Source: Asparagopsis taxiformis (taxonomy: Eukaryota; Rhodophyta; Florideophyceae; Bonnemaisoniales; Bonnemaisoniaceae). Taken from it: a stretch of 64,000 nucleotides of DNA. A program made the position numbers and the translations under genes. The stretch spans positions 20,645 to 84,644 of the forward strand of contig JALQPE010002104.1 in NCBI GenBank assembly GCA_030407315.1, written 5' to 3'. Under the pieces are notes generated by a model. That model had not been told where the DNA came from, made no database searches, and saw only the letters and a list, made by a program, of their open reading frames with translations. This document shows, one piece after another, positions 28,701-37,739 of the stretch. Each line of letters opens with the position of its first letter. Position 1 is the stretch's first letter.

Positions 28701-29781
28701 CACGAAGTATGCACTGTTTTATTTCCCCATATAGAGAGATCATTAAACGAACATCACCACGGCCGACTGCCATTGAGGTAGACTTATCTCCCAGAGTTAC
28801 GGAGAACGGTGTTATTTCCTTATAGGAAACAAACATGGAGCGATCGAAGGTCATGTGAGAGGTGGCAGCAGAGTCTATGTACCAAGTTGATGTATGAAGA
28901 GATCCAGGAGTAGTTGACATGAGGCAAACATACTCTTTCTCTTCATCATTATGGAAAGTAGACGCGGAAACAGAGTTTGATGGAGGATTGCCTTCTGAAT
29001 CGGTGAGAGTAACCATGGCAGAAGGTTTAGACCGTGCAGGCCGAGAGCGGGATGGACGGCCATACTTTTGCCAACAATACGGTTCAGTGTGGTTGGTACG
29101 ACCGCAATGAGTGCATTTCTTTCGGTTACTGCCGGGCTGTTTCCCAGACCTGGATAATAATGCAGCTGAGTCAGAAGAAGAGCTTCCAGGTTTCAAAATA
29201 GAAGCTCTACGTTCCTCCTGAAGAAGGAGACTTCGGACTTTGTCGAAGGTGAATGTAGGATCCTCATCACCTATAGCATCAAGAGCAGTAATGAGTGTCT
29301 GGAAGGAAGAAGGAAGGCCATTGAGGACAGCCATAGCCATTTCCTTGTCGTCGATGATCACGCCCATAGAGCTGAGGACCGAGGCCATCTGTCGAACACG
29401 ATTAATGTAGACGAGCATCTGTTCACCGGGCTTCATAGTGGCAGTATAGAAATCACGCCTTGCAGCTAGTTTGTTTAGGAGAGTGTGCCTTTGGTGCACG
29501 TTACAGATCTCCTGCCACATTTCCAGAGCAGTAGTGGTGTGTGAGACGTTCTTGAGCATCTCATCAGACAACGTGATCCCGATGGTCATCCGAGCAGTTT
29601 TGTCTTTGCGAAGCCACTTGGACAGTGCTTCCTGTTCTGCCGGGCGTGGAGGACGTAGGTCAGGATCGATCATTTCGTCCACCTCGCGGTGTCCGAGGAT
29701 GAGCTCCATCTTTTGCTTCCATGAGTGGAAGTTGGAGTAGTCCAGCTTTTCAATGCGAATGCCGGATGAAGTGCTCTCCAT
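25699..29781 (-). CDS. gag-pol: Ty1/copia Gag-Pol polyprotein (family 2), intact
   Basis: 1360 codons, colinear with the family-1 protein and clearly homologous throughout, but diverged in the Ser/Pro linker and parts of protease. CCHC knuckle (CTHCGRTNHTEPYC), protease DSAATSH, integrase with TDLAGP, RSDGGGEF and NGVAERMNR, RT with YVDDILLA, RNase H with SDSDWGG. The C-terminus (EKVKEGEC) runs through the polypurine tract into the LTR edge. No stop or frameshift, so it is potentially active. Confidence 0.97.
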   Translation of the reverse strand: MESTSSGIRIEKLDYSNFHSWKQKMELILGHREVDEMIDPDLRPPRPAEQEALSKWLRKDKTARMTIGITLSDEMLKNVSHTTTALEMWQEICNVHQRHTLLNKLAARRDFYTATMKPGEQMLVYINRVRQMASVLSSMGVIIDDKEMAMAVLNGLPSSFQTLITALDAIGDEDPTFTFDKVRSLLLQEERRASILKPGSSSSDSAALLSRSGKQPGSNRKKCTHCGRTNHTEPYCWQKYGRPSRSRPARSKPSAMVTLTDSEGNPPSNSVSASTFHNDEEKEYVCLMSTTPGSLHTSTWYIDSAATSHMTFDRSMFVSYKEITPFSVTLGDKSTSMAVGRGDVRLMISLYGEIKQCILRDVLHVPSFVFSLISVSTLTTRGISVQFNNNTVILTQNNKPIATGRRSKGLYAIDLFSSEAPKDHVQQTACVASLQLWHERLGHVNKSGISRMEQLSAVKGLRIKSQKSDAGAPCEGCITGKMPRAAIPKLSETRASELLQLVHTDLAGPMEVLSKGGARYFVTFIDDKSRWLTVYPLHRKSDCFDSFQRFLRIAETQTGCKLRQLRSDGGGEFFSNDFTSFLDSQGIKRQTTCAYTPQQNGVAERMNRTLKDQIRAMLHHSNTPFEFWAEALSCAAYIRNRVTSRSLPTGNTPYEIWYGRKPSIAHMRTFGSRCWYKTPDKLLQTLDLRAKEAIMLGYASSQKAYKLWDTANEKVVVSRDVVFDELQKKRLPSSDTDYNSVDAAPESNTEPWDGDSKSGLSTKQDTPPSSHSDSDSDTNAPQPQSPPPTPSASTDESLLNAPRKSSRSRKPPGEWWKTTALVSTTADTTPEHLLTFTEVTKGEEKDLWIEAIQSEMDSLEANSTWILVPRSEALNLLTSKWVFKRKDVVSETGEHSIKHKARLVTRGFQQKYGIDYSETYAPVVQFCTLRMFFALTVHHDLHCDQMDVKTAFLYGDLEQDIFMEQPEGFIDSKHPDHVCKLQKALYGLKQAPRQWHAKIDDFLISQLDFQSSPYDPCFYVRYRDDSMIIIALYVDDILLASSSRDMLDELKAEFSKRFEMKDCGRARVCLGLEIARNTSKGLLHLNQSRYAEKVLERFGMENASPVVTPMQAQISVADTETEPIDSTLYRRAIGSLMYLAVGTRPDIAFAVGRLAQFVEAPTKALWVAVKRVLRYIAGTRDFGVMYKATATLAPVGYSDSDWGGCTINRKSTSGYVFKMAGGAVSWKSRKQGCVAQSSSEAEYMALSAAVKEAIWLRNIVGFSSSTNPADPILINVDNQGSIKMARNDASGTRTKHIDIRYHFVRDCLLEGMFDIDYCPTSDMVADVLTKPLQRIQFVKLRELMGVTTKSLIEKVKEGEC

Positions 29782-29965
29782 GGCTCTGTATTATGTCTTA
29801 TCTGTTCGACCCTTCCCAAGTGGACAACCGATAGTCGTCTAGGACCAAGCTGGGATCTATAGGATAGAGACTTTTAGCTAAGAGCAAGATGAGTGGAGAA
29901 CAAGAAAACAAGGTTTATCAAAGAGAAATCAGCTAGATTTCTATTGTGTCTAGAGAAGAGGAGTA

Positions 29966-30384
29966 CTACTTATCGGAGGAGGAAGAAGCCTTAGAGGCTT
30001 TAGCGGCTTTGAGAGTCTTCTCGATGCCACGGTGGCGACTACCGCGGAGGTGGTTGTCGAACTCGCTCTGGGTGCGAACGATGACACCGCAGGGCTTGCA
30101 GACCTTGAGACCACCTTCCTTGAGGCGTTCGATAGTCTTCTTATGTCTAGAGCCGCTGAAGTGTGCGACTCTAGACTCGGCGGAGTTGAGAAAGACGTTG
30201 CAGTGATGGCACCTCGAGCGGTTTGCCTTCTTGTGAGCGGCGTACTTCTTCTTGTTATCCCTCCTTTCGGCGATGCTGTAGGCTTTGCGGAAGACCCGGT
30301 CTTGAAGAGACTCCCCCTCGCGACGAAGCCTGGGAGGCTGCTCGTCGGTGCGCGGTTCCACGCGGTCTTCGTCACTGCTAGACA
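29966..30384 (-). CDS. Copia accessory zinc-finger protein (family 2)
   Basis: 139 residues, homologous along its length to the family-1 protein. SSSDEDRVEP start, RLRREGESLQDRVFRKAYSI block, two C-x2-C-x12-H-x5-H fingers (CHHC and CKPC), Lys/Ser tail. As in family 1 there is no genomic ATG; the frame opens at the acceptor CTCTGCAG|TGTCTAGC, and splicing to the donor at 30481/30482 (CCACAA|GTAAGT) makes A^TG. Substitutions between families avoid the finger ligands, consistent with selection on the protein. Confidence 0.75.
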
Positions 30385-30481
30385 CTGCAGAGAGAAGAGA
30401 ACAAGAGAGTTAGAAGTTATACCGATCAATACTAAGGTCTAAACCTTGAAATAGACCGAAAGGTGAAAGGTATAAACTTAC
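30385..30481 (-). other. Leader intron of copia family 2 that completes the start codon
   Basis: 97 nt: donor CACAA|GTAAGT, branch CTAAC about 28 nt upstream of the acceptor CTTCTCTGCAG|TG. Same position and effect as in family 1. Confidence 0.7.
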
Positions 30482-30662
30482 TTGTGGAAACAGTTGACAA
30501 TAAAACCAAACGTTTGATGAGTTTATTCGGTGATATGTAAAGGCTATAACGCTATACCGATCAGGACAAGGTCACTGTCTTACAAGAGCAGGACCGAGTT
30601 GAGAAAGGTATAGACTAGCCAATATAAAAGCAAAGGTCGATTCCAGTAATTGGGCCTTGAAT

Positions 30663-30749
30663 GGCCCGGTAGCCGAGTCGGTTGGACGGTCCACGGCGAT
30701 GTATAGATCCTTGGTTCAAACCCCAGCAACGACGCTGGCCAAACTTTTT
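30663..30749 (+). ncRNA. Antisense tRNA-like Pol III unit in the copia family 2 leader
   Basis: A box TAGCCGAGTCGG (30670-30681) and B box GGTTCAAACCC (30713-30723) fit the tRNA consensus. A T-arm-like stem (CTTGG/CCCAG) surrounds the B box and T5 at 30745-30749 can end Pol III transcription. Flanking GGCC copies may pair. Not a complete cloverleaf; the D-arm resembles class II tRNAs (Ser/Leu). Confidence 0.55.
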
Positions 30750-31123
30750 CTTACGCGAACCCCAGATAAAAGAATGATGTCACCTGATGACGATGACCCG
30801 GAAACGGATGGCAAGATGACAGAGTGTCAGTGTGACACAGTGTGGATGACAGGATGTCAGTGTCAGTGACAGGATGACACAGTGTCGGCGCGGAGCGGCG
30901 ACAGAGGTGCGCGGCGGCGACAGAGGTGCGCGGCGATCGTCGGGGGAACGTGGAGGAGACGCCCAGCAAGACCGCGGAAGCGCGGGAAGGCGCAGAACGG
31001 AAGAAAAGCGAGTAGACGAAGAGAAGAGAGAACGAGGCGAGAACGAGACGAAATAGGTAAGAGAACGCCGACGCAAACGACGCACTTACCGAAGCGCTAG
31101 ACAATAAGAAACGACCCGAGCGA

Positions 31124-31142
31124 GCGCGCTGGGCCCATAACC
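31124..31142 (-). other. Primer binding site of copia family 2 (half iMet tRNA)
   Basis: Minus strand GGTTATGGGCCCAGCGCGC abuts the 5' LTR; same anticodon-loop complement as family 1. Confidence 0.85.
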
Positions 31143-31630
31143 TGTTGAAACGAATTGGTCGCTTACCGAGCGTTTACTGAATCTGCGAGCTCACTACATA
31201 ATTTGTATTCTCGCCGAGGTGCGCCGGCGGTGCTAAGGACAGCCTGTTCAAGGCTGCTCCAGACAGACTGTCACTGACAGTCTGTCCTAGCAAGCACCCG
31301 CTGCCAATCTGGTACACGTGGGCTTCTCTATCATATCATCCACACGTGTACACTTATCATAACATTTTCCCTCTGCCATGATGGCAACCCATCTTGGCAT
31401 TTCTAATTACTAATTGAAACTATGACAAACAAATTGAAACTTCAGACGCTAATATCTCCATGAAGAAAGGTCGTAGAAGCTTCGGAGAAGTTGCTACCCG
31501 ACTAATTCGGGCACGCTGAACACGATGAGATAGGTTTCAGAGCGCTCAGACCACTCCTTCATAGAGAAATCGAGGGTCAAAGTTTTCTCACGTAATTGAG
31601 CCCCTCAGGGCCAATTCCAGTGCTTCAACA
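31143..31630 (-). repeat. 5' LTR of copia family 2
   Basis: 488 bp, matching 25217-25704. Confidence 0.95.
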
Positions 31631-32251
31631 GGGGCGATAGACTATGGTGTAGTCAAACTCTGAAAGGCGGAGTCGCCAACGGCAAAGGCGCCCGGATGGG
31701 TCGGTGATGTTCATCAGCCAACGCAACGCGTTATGATCGGATCGTACCACAAACTTTGTTTGCTCAAGGTATGGTCTGAGGGTAGTGACTGCCCATACTA
31801 CAGCGAGACACTCGCGCTCTGTCGGAGAATATCCCCGTTCGGGTTTGGTTAAGGTCCGCGACCAGTATCCTACAGGTCGATAGTCGTCGTCATCCTGCTG
31901 TTGCAACAGCGCACACCCTCTCTGATACGCAGAAGCGTCCGTGTCTACGATGTAGGGTTTACCCACTCTTGGCAGAGCCAATATTGGTGGTTGCACCAAG
32001 GATTCCTTGAGTTGTTCAAACGCGTGGCGTTGTTCCTCTGTTGGAGGCATTGAACCGAAGCTCGGTAGGTTTTCCTTAGTCAACATCGCGTTGAGGGGGT
32101 GGGAGATATCCGCGTACCCCTTCACGAAACGGCGGAAGACCCCGCAGCTCCCGAGGAAAGAACGCATTTGCGTAGGTGTGGTCGGAAAAGTTGCTTTCGC
32201 AATAGCGTCCGTTGCCGTTTGGGCGACCGCCAGCTTACCTGGCATAACCAC
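31631..32251 (-). CDS. pol: Gypsy A RT end/RNase H segment
   Basis: Carries the end of RT (FLGSCGVFRRFVKGYADISHP) and RNase H with DTDASAYQRG, ERECLAVVWA and RSDHNALRW catalytic blocks. Ends at the copia insertion (TIVYRP, then LTR); the continuation is at 25216 and downstream. It is separated from the RT segment by a one-base deletion near 32311, where AGVT is followed by a stop. Confidence 0.85.
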
Positions 32252-32392
32252 ATGTCCAAGGTAATCTACCTTCGCTTCGAAGAAGTGGCACTTGGCCAGT
32301 TTTAGGTTACCCCTGCCTTCCTCAACAGTGTGAGTACCTGATCCACCTGATGAAGGTGTTCTTCCTCACTCCGTGAGAAGACGATGACGTCG

Positions 32393-32992
32393 TCAAGATA
32401 GATGAGACAAGTTTGCCAGCGTACGATGCTTAAGATAATATCGATAGCACGTTGGAACGTGGCGGGCGCATTCCTTCAGCCCGAAGGGCAATCGTTTAAA
32501 TCGATATGTTCCAAGGTGCGATGTAAAGGCCGTCTTATCCCGATCCTCGGAGGCAACGGGAATCTGCCAATAGCCTGAGTTACAATCAAGCGTGGTGAAC
32601 ACGCGTGCATCTCCTAAGGAGTCTATACAATCGTCCATACGAGGCAACGGATAAGCATCCGAGATGGTGATGTCGTTGAGACGTCGATAGTCAACGCAGA
32701 AGCGTAGCTTACCATCCTTCTTGGGTACCAAGACAACTGGGCTAGCCCACTCAGAATTCGAGGGTTCGATGACCCCTTTCTCTAGCATGGAGATGATCTC
32801 CTTACTTGCTAGCTCCCTTCTCAAGGGTCCCATCCGGTAGGGTTGCTGTCGACGAGGTCGACTTCCTTCGATTACATCGATCCGATGCTCGGTTGCTTTA
32901 ATGTCTCCAAGAGACCCGTCCCACATGGACTCATGCTGCGATAGCATCGCTAGAATTTTCTCCTTCAACTGCGGTTGCTGAAGGTGTTCCAA
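32393..32992 (-). CDS. pol: Gypsy A reverse transcriptase segment, frameshifted
   Basis: Contains VIEPSNSEWASPVVLVPKKD, FCVDYRRLND and TTLDCNSGYWQIPV, then RFKRLPFGLK. One extra G near 32467 shifts the frame after FGLK, so the listed C-terminus (ECARHV...) is wrong-frame. The catalytic YLDD is present in the next frame near 32390. Confidence 0.85.
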   Translation of the reverse strand: MEHLQQPQLKEKILAMLSQHESMWDGSLGDIKATEHRIDVIEGSRPRRQQPYRMGPLRRELASKEIISMLEKGVIEPSNSEWASPVVLVPKKDGKLRFCVDYRRLNDITISDAYPLPRMDDCIDSLGDARVFTTLDCNSGYWQIPVASEDRDKTAFTSHLGTYRFKRLPFGLKECARHVPTCYRYYLKHRTLANLSHLS

Positions 32993-33007
32993 GGATACAT
33001 CCTCCCG

Positions 33008-34024
33008 TCATTGCGGATTCTCTTTCTCCTTGGTTCCCGTCGCCGGGTTGGTCAGACTGATGATACGGTCTGTACCGGAAGAGGATAACTCACTGGGGAG
33101 CTTTCGATCGGCTGTGCCGGGTGCTCGACGAGCAATACCAACAACCGTCCCCTTCGGGAGGTATCTCCCTGCTGACCCAAAATTCGTTAGAATAACAGTG
33201 AAGACTGTTCGAGGAATGATTTCGGCAATGCCGTTCGGCATTGAGATCCGCTGTCGGTGGAAAAGTTTTCCCTTCGCCTCGAGGAGGCTTAGTCCGCCCC
33301 CAGCACAGACAACCGATGCGGTTACTTGACTCATGGGGGGAAGGTTGATTTCTCTTGCTAGCCGGATCCTGTTGGACTGGTGGTCCAAGTCAGTACCCTG
33401 CGAAGGGCTTGAATCATGTATATAGCAAGAAGAAGAAGAGTTGTTCATTTTACTCACATTCTGCATAAGCAGTATGGCTATCGAGCCACCATCATGCACA
33501 TCAATGCGCTGAGCGCGGCATCGAATTGCCTCTACATGCGAGTTCATGATACCTGTTCCCAGGATAACTGGTACTGCCAGCTTAGGGGCTACAAAGAATT
33601 CTGCGTCCAGAAGCTTTCGGCCTAGCTGTATTAGCAGCTTGATTCTTCCCGTTATCCTGAGAGGATTACCATTGGCGTCTGCCAGTTGAGGGATATTCCC
33701 GGTCTGCGCGGCATAGGCCTTCCACCCCTTTGGTAAGGTTGCTTCTTGGACGACCGAAGGACCGGAACCGGTGTCCATAACCATACGCATGGGCGTTAGA
33801 AGTGTCTCGGAAATTCCGATCGAACCTAAAACCACGTAGTGGGCTGCCTTCAAGAGACATGCAGCCTTTGGCTGAGAGGGGAGGGGATAAGGGATATCCC
33901 CGGTTGGTGTCTGGGTAGGACGGTTCAACCGTTTTGGTTTCTTCGTTCCACCCTGTGGAGGTGTAGATGGTGCGATATCCACCCCACAGCGAAGCTGTTC
34001 CACCCCCTGGCGGGAGCGCGACAC
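33008..34024 (-). CDS. pol: Gypsy A protease region and RT N-terminus
   Basis: 338 codons. Aspartic protease motif MDTGSGPSVV, followed by RITGRIKLLIQLG and VPVILGTGIM, as in gypsy proteases. Homologous to VLDTGAGPSLI of gypsy B2. The rest is a linker toward RT ending at PQ*. Gag lies upstream in another frame. Confidence 0.8.
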   Translation of the reverse strand: MSRSRQGVEQLRCGVDIAPSTPPQGGTKKPKRLNRPTQTPTGDIPYPLPSQPKAACLLKAAHYVVLGSIGISETLLTPMRMVMDTGSGPSVVQEATLPKGWKAYAAQTGNIPQLADANGNPLRITGRIKLLIQLGRKLLDAEFFVAPKLAVPVILGTGIMNSHVEAIRCRAQRIDVHDGGSIAILLMQNVSKMNNSSSSCYIHDSSPSQGTDLDHQSNRIRLAREINLPPMSQVTASVVCAGGGLSLLEAKGKLFHRQRISMPNGIAEIIPRTVFTVILTNFGSAGRYLPKGTVVGIARRAPGTADRKLPSELSSSGTDRIISLTNPATGTKEKENPQ

Positions 34025-34212
34025 CTCACTCCCCCCGGTTAGTTTTCCGACGAAGTGTCGGATGTTTCCTCTGAGGATGCTAGAGCATCAACTGCGGTTT
34101 CTTCCGAACGAGAAGGACCAATACTCCGTTGCAATCCGGAAGCAAGATTTGTTAGTTCCACGACGTTATCGTCCTCGGCAAACGCGACCATTCGCGGAAA
34201 CGGTTTCTGCCG

Positions 34213-34782
34213 TTAGAGAACTGTTTTAGCAGGGACCTGCTTCTTCTTGAACTTGTCGAATTGCCGTTGCTGGCGGCGCATGACTTGTTCCGGCTCTTGC
34301 TGGTATGCATAGTTCGCGAAAGCGAAATACATTCCCACGGAACGGGAGAGGTACGGGCATGTGTACAGCACGTGACCGGGTTGCCGGCATCCGGAGCAGC
34401 GCCAATTGACCGCTCCCTTCGGAATCATGGATTCGGCAAGACTCACATGTTCCTCTGTGAGGGGCGGTACCTCCATCGGCGGTGTCTCCGCGTTCGGTCC
34501 CACGGTCAGTGGTTGTAACGTCTGCGACGTAGACATTTCTCTCCTCATTCCGAGGTCTTCATTAGCCATGGTAGCTAATAACGCTTTGCGTTTCCTTTCG
34601 GCAAGCTCCCTACTAGGGTACATCTTGGGCTTAGCCGTGTCGGCTGTGGTGGCTCTTAAGGAATCTCCGAGTCCTTTAGCCAAATTGCGTACCGCAAGGA
34701 AGTCTTCGCCGTCTCGGCCAACAGTCACCTTAACGGTGTCTTTTACCCCCGGGCGTAGCCCTTTGAGGTAATAGTTTACCAA
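34213..34782 (-). CDS. gag: Gypsy A Gag C-terminus with zinc knuckle
   Basis: Continues the Gag frame after a TAG at 34810-34812 (EAAL*CANVFSERD; gypsy B2 has RALRCGDAFSER, so the stop replaces an Arg codon). Contains YYLKGLRPG and the knuckle CSGCRQPGHVLYTC (C-x2-C-x4-H-x4-C). Binds element RNA. Confidence 0.8.
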   Translation of the reverse strand: MVNYYLKGLRPGVKDTVKVTVGRDGEDFLAVRNLAKGLGDSLRATTADTAKPKMYPSRELAERKRKALLATMANEDLGMRREMSTSQTLQPLTVGPNAETPPMEVPPLTEEHVSLAESMIPKGAVNWRCSGCRQPGHVLYTCPYLSRSVGMYFAFANYAYQQEPEQVMRRQQRQFDKFKKKQVPAKTVL

Positions 34783-34809
34783 GTCTCTCTCAGAGAAAAC
34801 ATTAGCACA

Positions 34810-35973
34810 CTACAGTGCGGCCTCTTGCAGTCTATCGGCGTATTCTGCCTCATCTTCGTGAGGTTCTTGTTTAATACGCGTGACCGCGTCGTAGGCGTCA
34901 GCCAAAACTGTATCCGTTGCATAACGAGAAAGTAAAGCATGGACGGCCTGTGGCCACGTTATCTGCTGGTGCAGTTGATTTAGCAACTTCCTTTTCCGAG
35001 ATTCGGACGCGATCAATCGTTGCGCATCTCCTTCAAGGAAATAACGTAGCAACTTTGTTGCTATGCCTTCTGATACTCCGCAGGAGTCACAAGCATCTTG
35101 GTACTCCGCAAGGAATCGAAGTATATCGATGGGTTGCGTTCCATCGAACGGCGTCAAGGACGCATTGAAGTTCCGGATCTTTTCCGTTATCTTGTAGAGA
35201 CTTCTACTCTTTCCGTTCGGAGCTTCTGTCGATGACGACTTGTCTTGTAACCGGTAATACCGGTAGGATACTACACGATCGAACGCGGGTTCGCGGGCTC
35301 TTAAAGGAGTTAAGCCTGGTTCCAGGGGTCCTTCTTCTGTTTCGAATGGATTCGAAGGTGTATCACCAAACCCAAAGACTGGGTCACCCACGTTGGGATT
35401 TCGACTTGGTACCGGGCGGGCGAGAGACTCGCTGAGTAAATCCACTCGATCCGACAAACGTCTGGTGACGTCAACGACCTTGTCGAGCTTCTCGGCTTCC
35501 ACAGCTACGCTGTTCTCGGCAGTGCCGTCTTGTTGATTCCACAGCCCTTGGTGCTGATGATCGGAAGAAGAACTAGCGTAGCTTCTCCTTTGTAGGTCGG
35601 TGACCTTCTTCTCAAGCCGGATAACCCGTTGTAGAAAATCCACACGGATAGACTTCCACGTTCCCGAGAAGACTTCTACTTCTTTCTCATCTACCACTTC
35701 GTGGCAAATAGCTTTTAGCTTGGGTGCAAGCAAATCAATCGTGTGATCCACGAGAGTTGAGACGAGATCGCCGTGTCTATCATCGAGGGTGTCCTCAACA
35801 GCTTGGCTGATCTCGTCGCGCATCTCTTTCAATTTATCATTGAGAATCTTGTCTGCATGTTCATGCATAAGTCGGAAGACTCCTTCCTCAGTGACGAATT
35901 CTTGGGTTGAACCTCCCCCGATGGGGTCTGACTCGGAGTCAGAATGTTCCGGAGACTTGTCCGATGGCATCAC
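34810..35973 (-). CDS. gag: Gypsy A Gag, N-terminal and capsid part
   Basis: 387 codons. An acidic N-terminus and coiled-coil-like stretch (about 30-160) precede a capsid-like region with YRYYRLQDK, FDGTQPIDILRFLAEYQDAC and GIATKLLRYFL, matching the retrotransposon gag pattern and gypsy B2. Ends at a nonsense codon rather than the true C-terminus. Confidence 0.85.
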   Translation of the reverse strand: MMPSDKSPEHSDSESDPIGGGSTQEFVTEEGVFRLMHEHADKILNDKLKEMRDEISQAVEDTLDDRHGDLVSTLVDHTIDLLAPKLKAICHEVVDEKEVEVFSGTWKSIRVDFLQRVIRLEKKVTDLQRRSYASSSSDHQHQGLWNQQDGTAENSVAVEAEKLDKVVDVTRRLSDRVDLLSESLARPVPSRNPNVGDPVFGFGDTPSNPFETEEGPLEPGLTPLRAREPAFDRVVSYRYYRLQDKSSSTEAPNGKSRSLYKITEKIRNFNASLTPFDGTQPIDILRFLAEYQDACDSCGVSEGIATKLLRYFLEGDAQRLIASESRKRKLLNQLHQQITWPQAVHALLSRYATDTVLADAYDAVTRIKQEPHEDEAEYADRLQEAAL

Positions 35974-36066
35974 TTCTACTCTTGTTCAATGAGCTCACGT
36001 CTCACGACGAGTCTACTCTTCTTGAGTGGTTTCGGTGTGTCGCCGGTCGGCTGAGATGTCGGTAAG

Positions 36067-36085
36067 ATTCTAGGTCGAGAGACCA
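36067..36085 (-). other. Primer binding site of gypsy A
   Basis: Minus strand TGGTCTCTCGACCTAGAAT one base inside the 5' LTR. Complements a tRNA 3' end (TTCTAGGTCGAGAGACCA). Gypsy B2 has the same 19 bases at 55434-55452. I cannot name the tRNA. Confidence 0.8.
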
Positions 36086-36086
36086 A

Positions 36087-36743
36087 TGTAGTAGGTAGAA
36101 AATCCGCAAAGCGGCAAAACCACCCTACAGGTGTCCCGAGCTTCGGTAGCGTGGTAGAGCAAGCGAATCTTGCGTCAACCGCCAATGGCGTGTATACCAC
36201 GAAAGGTCTTCCGGTAATACCGGGTGAAGGTTGGGGTGCTCACGCACGAAGTGCGTATTGATGGAGCGAAAGACGTAACCCGTCGAGCTGTATAGCTAAA
36301 GCTAATTCGTCCTGGAAGGATGGAATAGAGCAATGCAAACACTGTTCAGTGGAGTCGTAAATTCCACGTGAGTTTACGTTACCTCTAAAGGTTAAGCACT
36401 CTGGCTAATCCAGAGGCGTTTTATACTAGTCTAAGTTACTGTAAACAGTTAGGGTAGGTAGACAGTTAGGAATAAATATCCTTATGTGCACCAATCAGAT
36501 CCCTGATTATGGCGACTGCGGAAGCCCGCGAGATCACCAACTGTTAGTGTTACAGTGTAAAGTTAGCTGAGTCAGCTTAGTTAAAATTTGCCCCTTGTGG
36601 GGTCTTTAATTGTCCCAGTGGGTCCATTCCCTTGACTTGGGCGAGATACAGCGAGGCTGTTTCTATTGGTCAGTCCCGACCCGGGGTCATCCAATAGGAT
36701 GTTGACACGACCCCACCAGGGCAGACCACCGCGTGGTATGACA
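36087..36743 (-). repeat. 5' LTR of gypsy A
   Basis: 657 bp, two differences from 18236-18893; followed by the target duplication GTTGA. Confidence 0.95.
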
Positions 36744-36748
36744 GTTGA

Positions 36749-37739
36749 CGACGCGATAGCAAGTGCGGCCGCGGTCGCTGAAGGCGTGGCATCGATTGCA
36801 CCGGACGCGGTTGAACTGCGAACTCGACTGGCTGAGGCCGAACGAGCCGGCGAAGAAGCGTTGTCGCGCGTGACGTCCATTGCGCAAGCTCGCGACGACG
36901 CCTTAGTCCGCCTTGACGAAGCGAATCGAGCGCGCGACGCCGCGCACAAGACGCGAGACGAGGCTCTGTCACTTTTGCAAGGGGCGAGGGAGGCGCTTAC
37001 GAAGACCGAGGTCCGCGAGGTGGCGTTAAAACGCAAAGTCGACGAAGACGCGGTGCGTATCGAACGCATGCAGACGGACATTAATACGATGATGGGTCGG
37101 GCGGGCGCGCACAGGAGAAGCGAAGAAGAACTTCACGCTAAGGTGACGGAACTTCAAACTCGCTGCGACGCGGCTTCGGTGGCGCGCGAAACGGCGGAAC
37201 GGGCGCTTGTCGAAGTCGAAACTAACCTTGGGGCCGAAAGGGAGCGAGCGGCTAGTCGCCTTACCGGGGTGCGCGAGGAATATCAAGCGCGCGAGCGGGA
37301 AACCGTACGACAAGTCCAGGATACTATCGAGCGCGCGCACCGTTTGGGTACGGCGTTGAATAACGTCGTGGGTTACCTGCAGCGGTCCCCCGCGGGGTCG
37401 GTTGACGAACAAGAATCGGCCGGTGAAACGCAGTCTGTGAGTGGGTTGCGCGCGGAAGCGTCGGTGCATGGCGCCTCCGAGGGCGTTGGCGTGGGGCGCG
37501 GCGGCGCTCGCCCTACGACGCGTTCGCGTGCGGCTGCAGCATCGGCGGGTCGGGCAGGCATCCCTCCGCTTCGAATTGGCGTACATGATGGGCGCGTCGT
37601 TCGGGTGTTGAATCCCGAGCGGCGACGCGGTCACCAGGAAGATACGGCTTCAAGCCGTGCTCGTTCGCGCGGTACTGCGGGTAGTTCGTCGAGCCGTCGC
37701 ACGCGTCGGGACGGCGACACGCGCGCACCACCGTCTTAG
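36749..37739 (+). CDS. Gypsy B1 antisense ORF, C-terminal coiled-coil part
   Basis: Continuation of the ORF interrupted at 18235, starting after the duplicated GTTGA. About 200 residues of Ala/Arg/Glu-rich coiled coil (VELRTRLAEAERAGEEALSR, VTELQTRCDAASVARETAER), then a Gly/Ser-rich stretch and an Arg/Ser tail, as in the gypsy A antisense protein. The apparent ATG at 36666 is LTR sequence. No stop from 36749 to 37739. Confidence 0.7.

Larger units (their letters stand above)
25217..31630 (-). mobile_element. Ty1/copia retrotransposon, family 2
   Basis: 6414-bp full element with matching 488-bp LTRs (TGTTGAAACG...GCTTCAACA) and target duplication GGGGC (25212-25216 and 31631-31635), inserted in the RNase H/integrase linker of gypsy A. 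Same organisation as family 1: PBS, antisense tRNA-like unit, leader intron, zinc-finger ORF, gag-pol, PPT. All frames are open. Confidence 0.95.
18236..36743 (-). mobile_element. Chromodomain Ty3/gypsy element A with nested copia
   Basis: LTRs 18236-18893 and 36087-36743 differ at only two places by eye (one A/G, one G indel). The target duplication is GTTGA (18231-18235, 36744-36748), inside the antisense ORF of gypsy B1. About 12.1 kb without the copia family-2 insertion at 25217-31630. Gene order on the minus strand: gag, protease, RT, RNase H, integrase, chromodomain; an antisense ORF of 1067 codons precedes the 3' LTR. Gag has a nonsense codon and RT has frameshifts, so it cannot move by itself. 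Confidence 0.95.

Noticed and set aside
36666..36748. Start of the coiled-coil ORF at 36666
   Set aside because: This ATG and about 26 codons are gypsy A LTR; the true upstream part is at 16422-18235 before the insertion.
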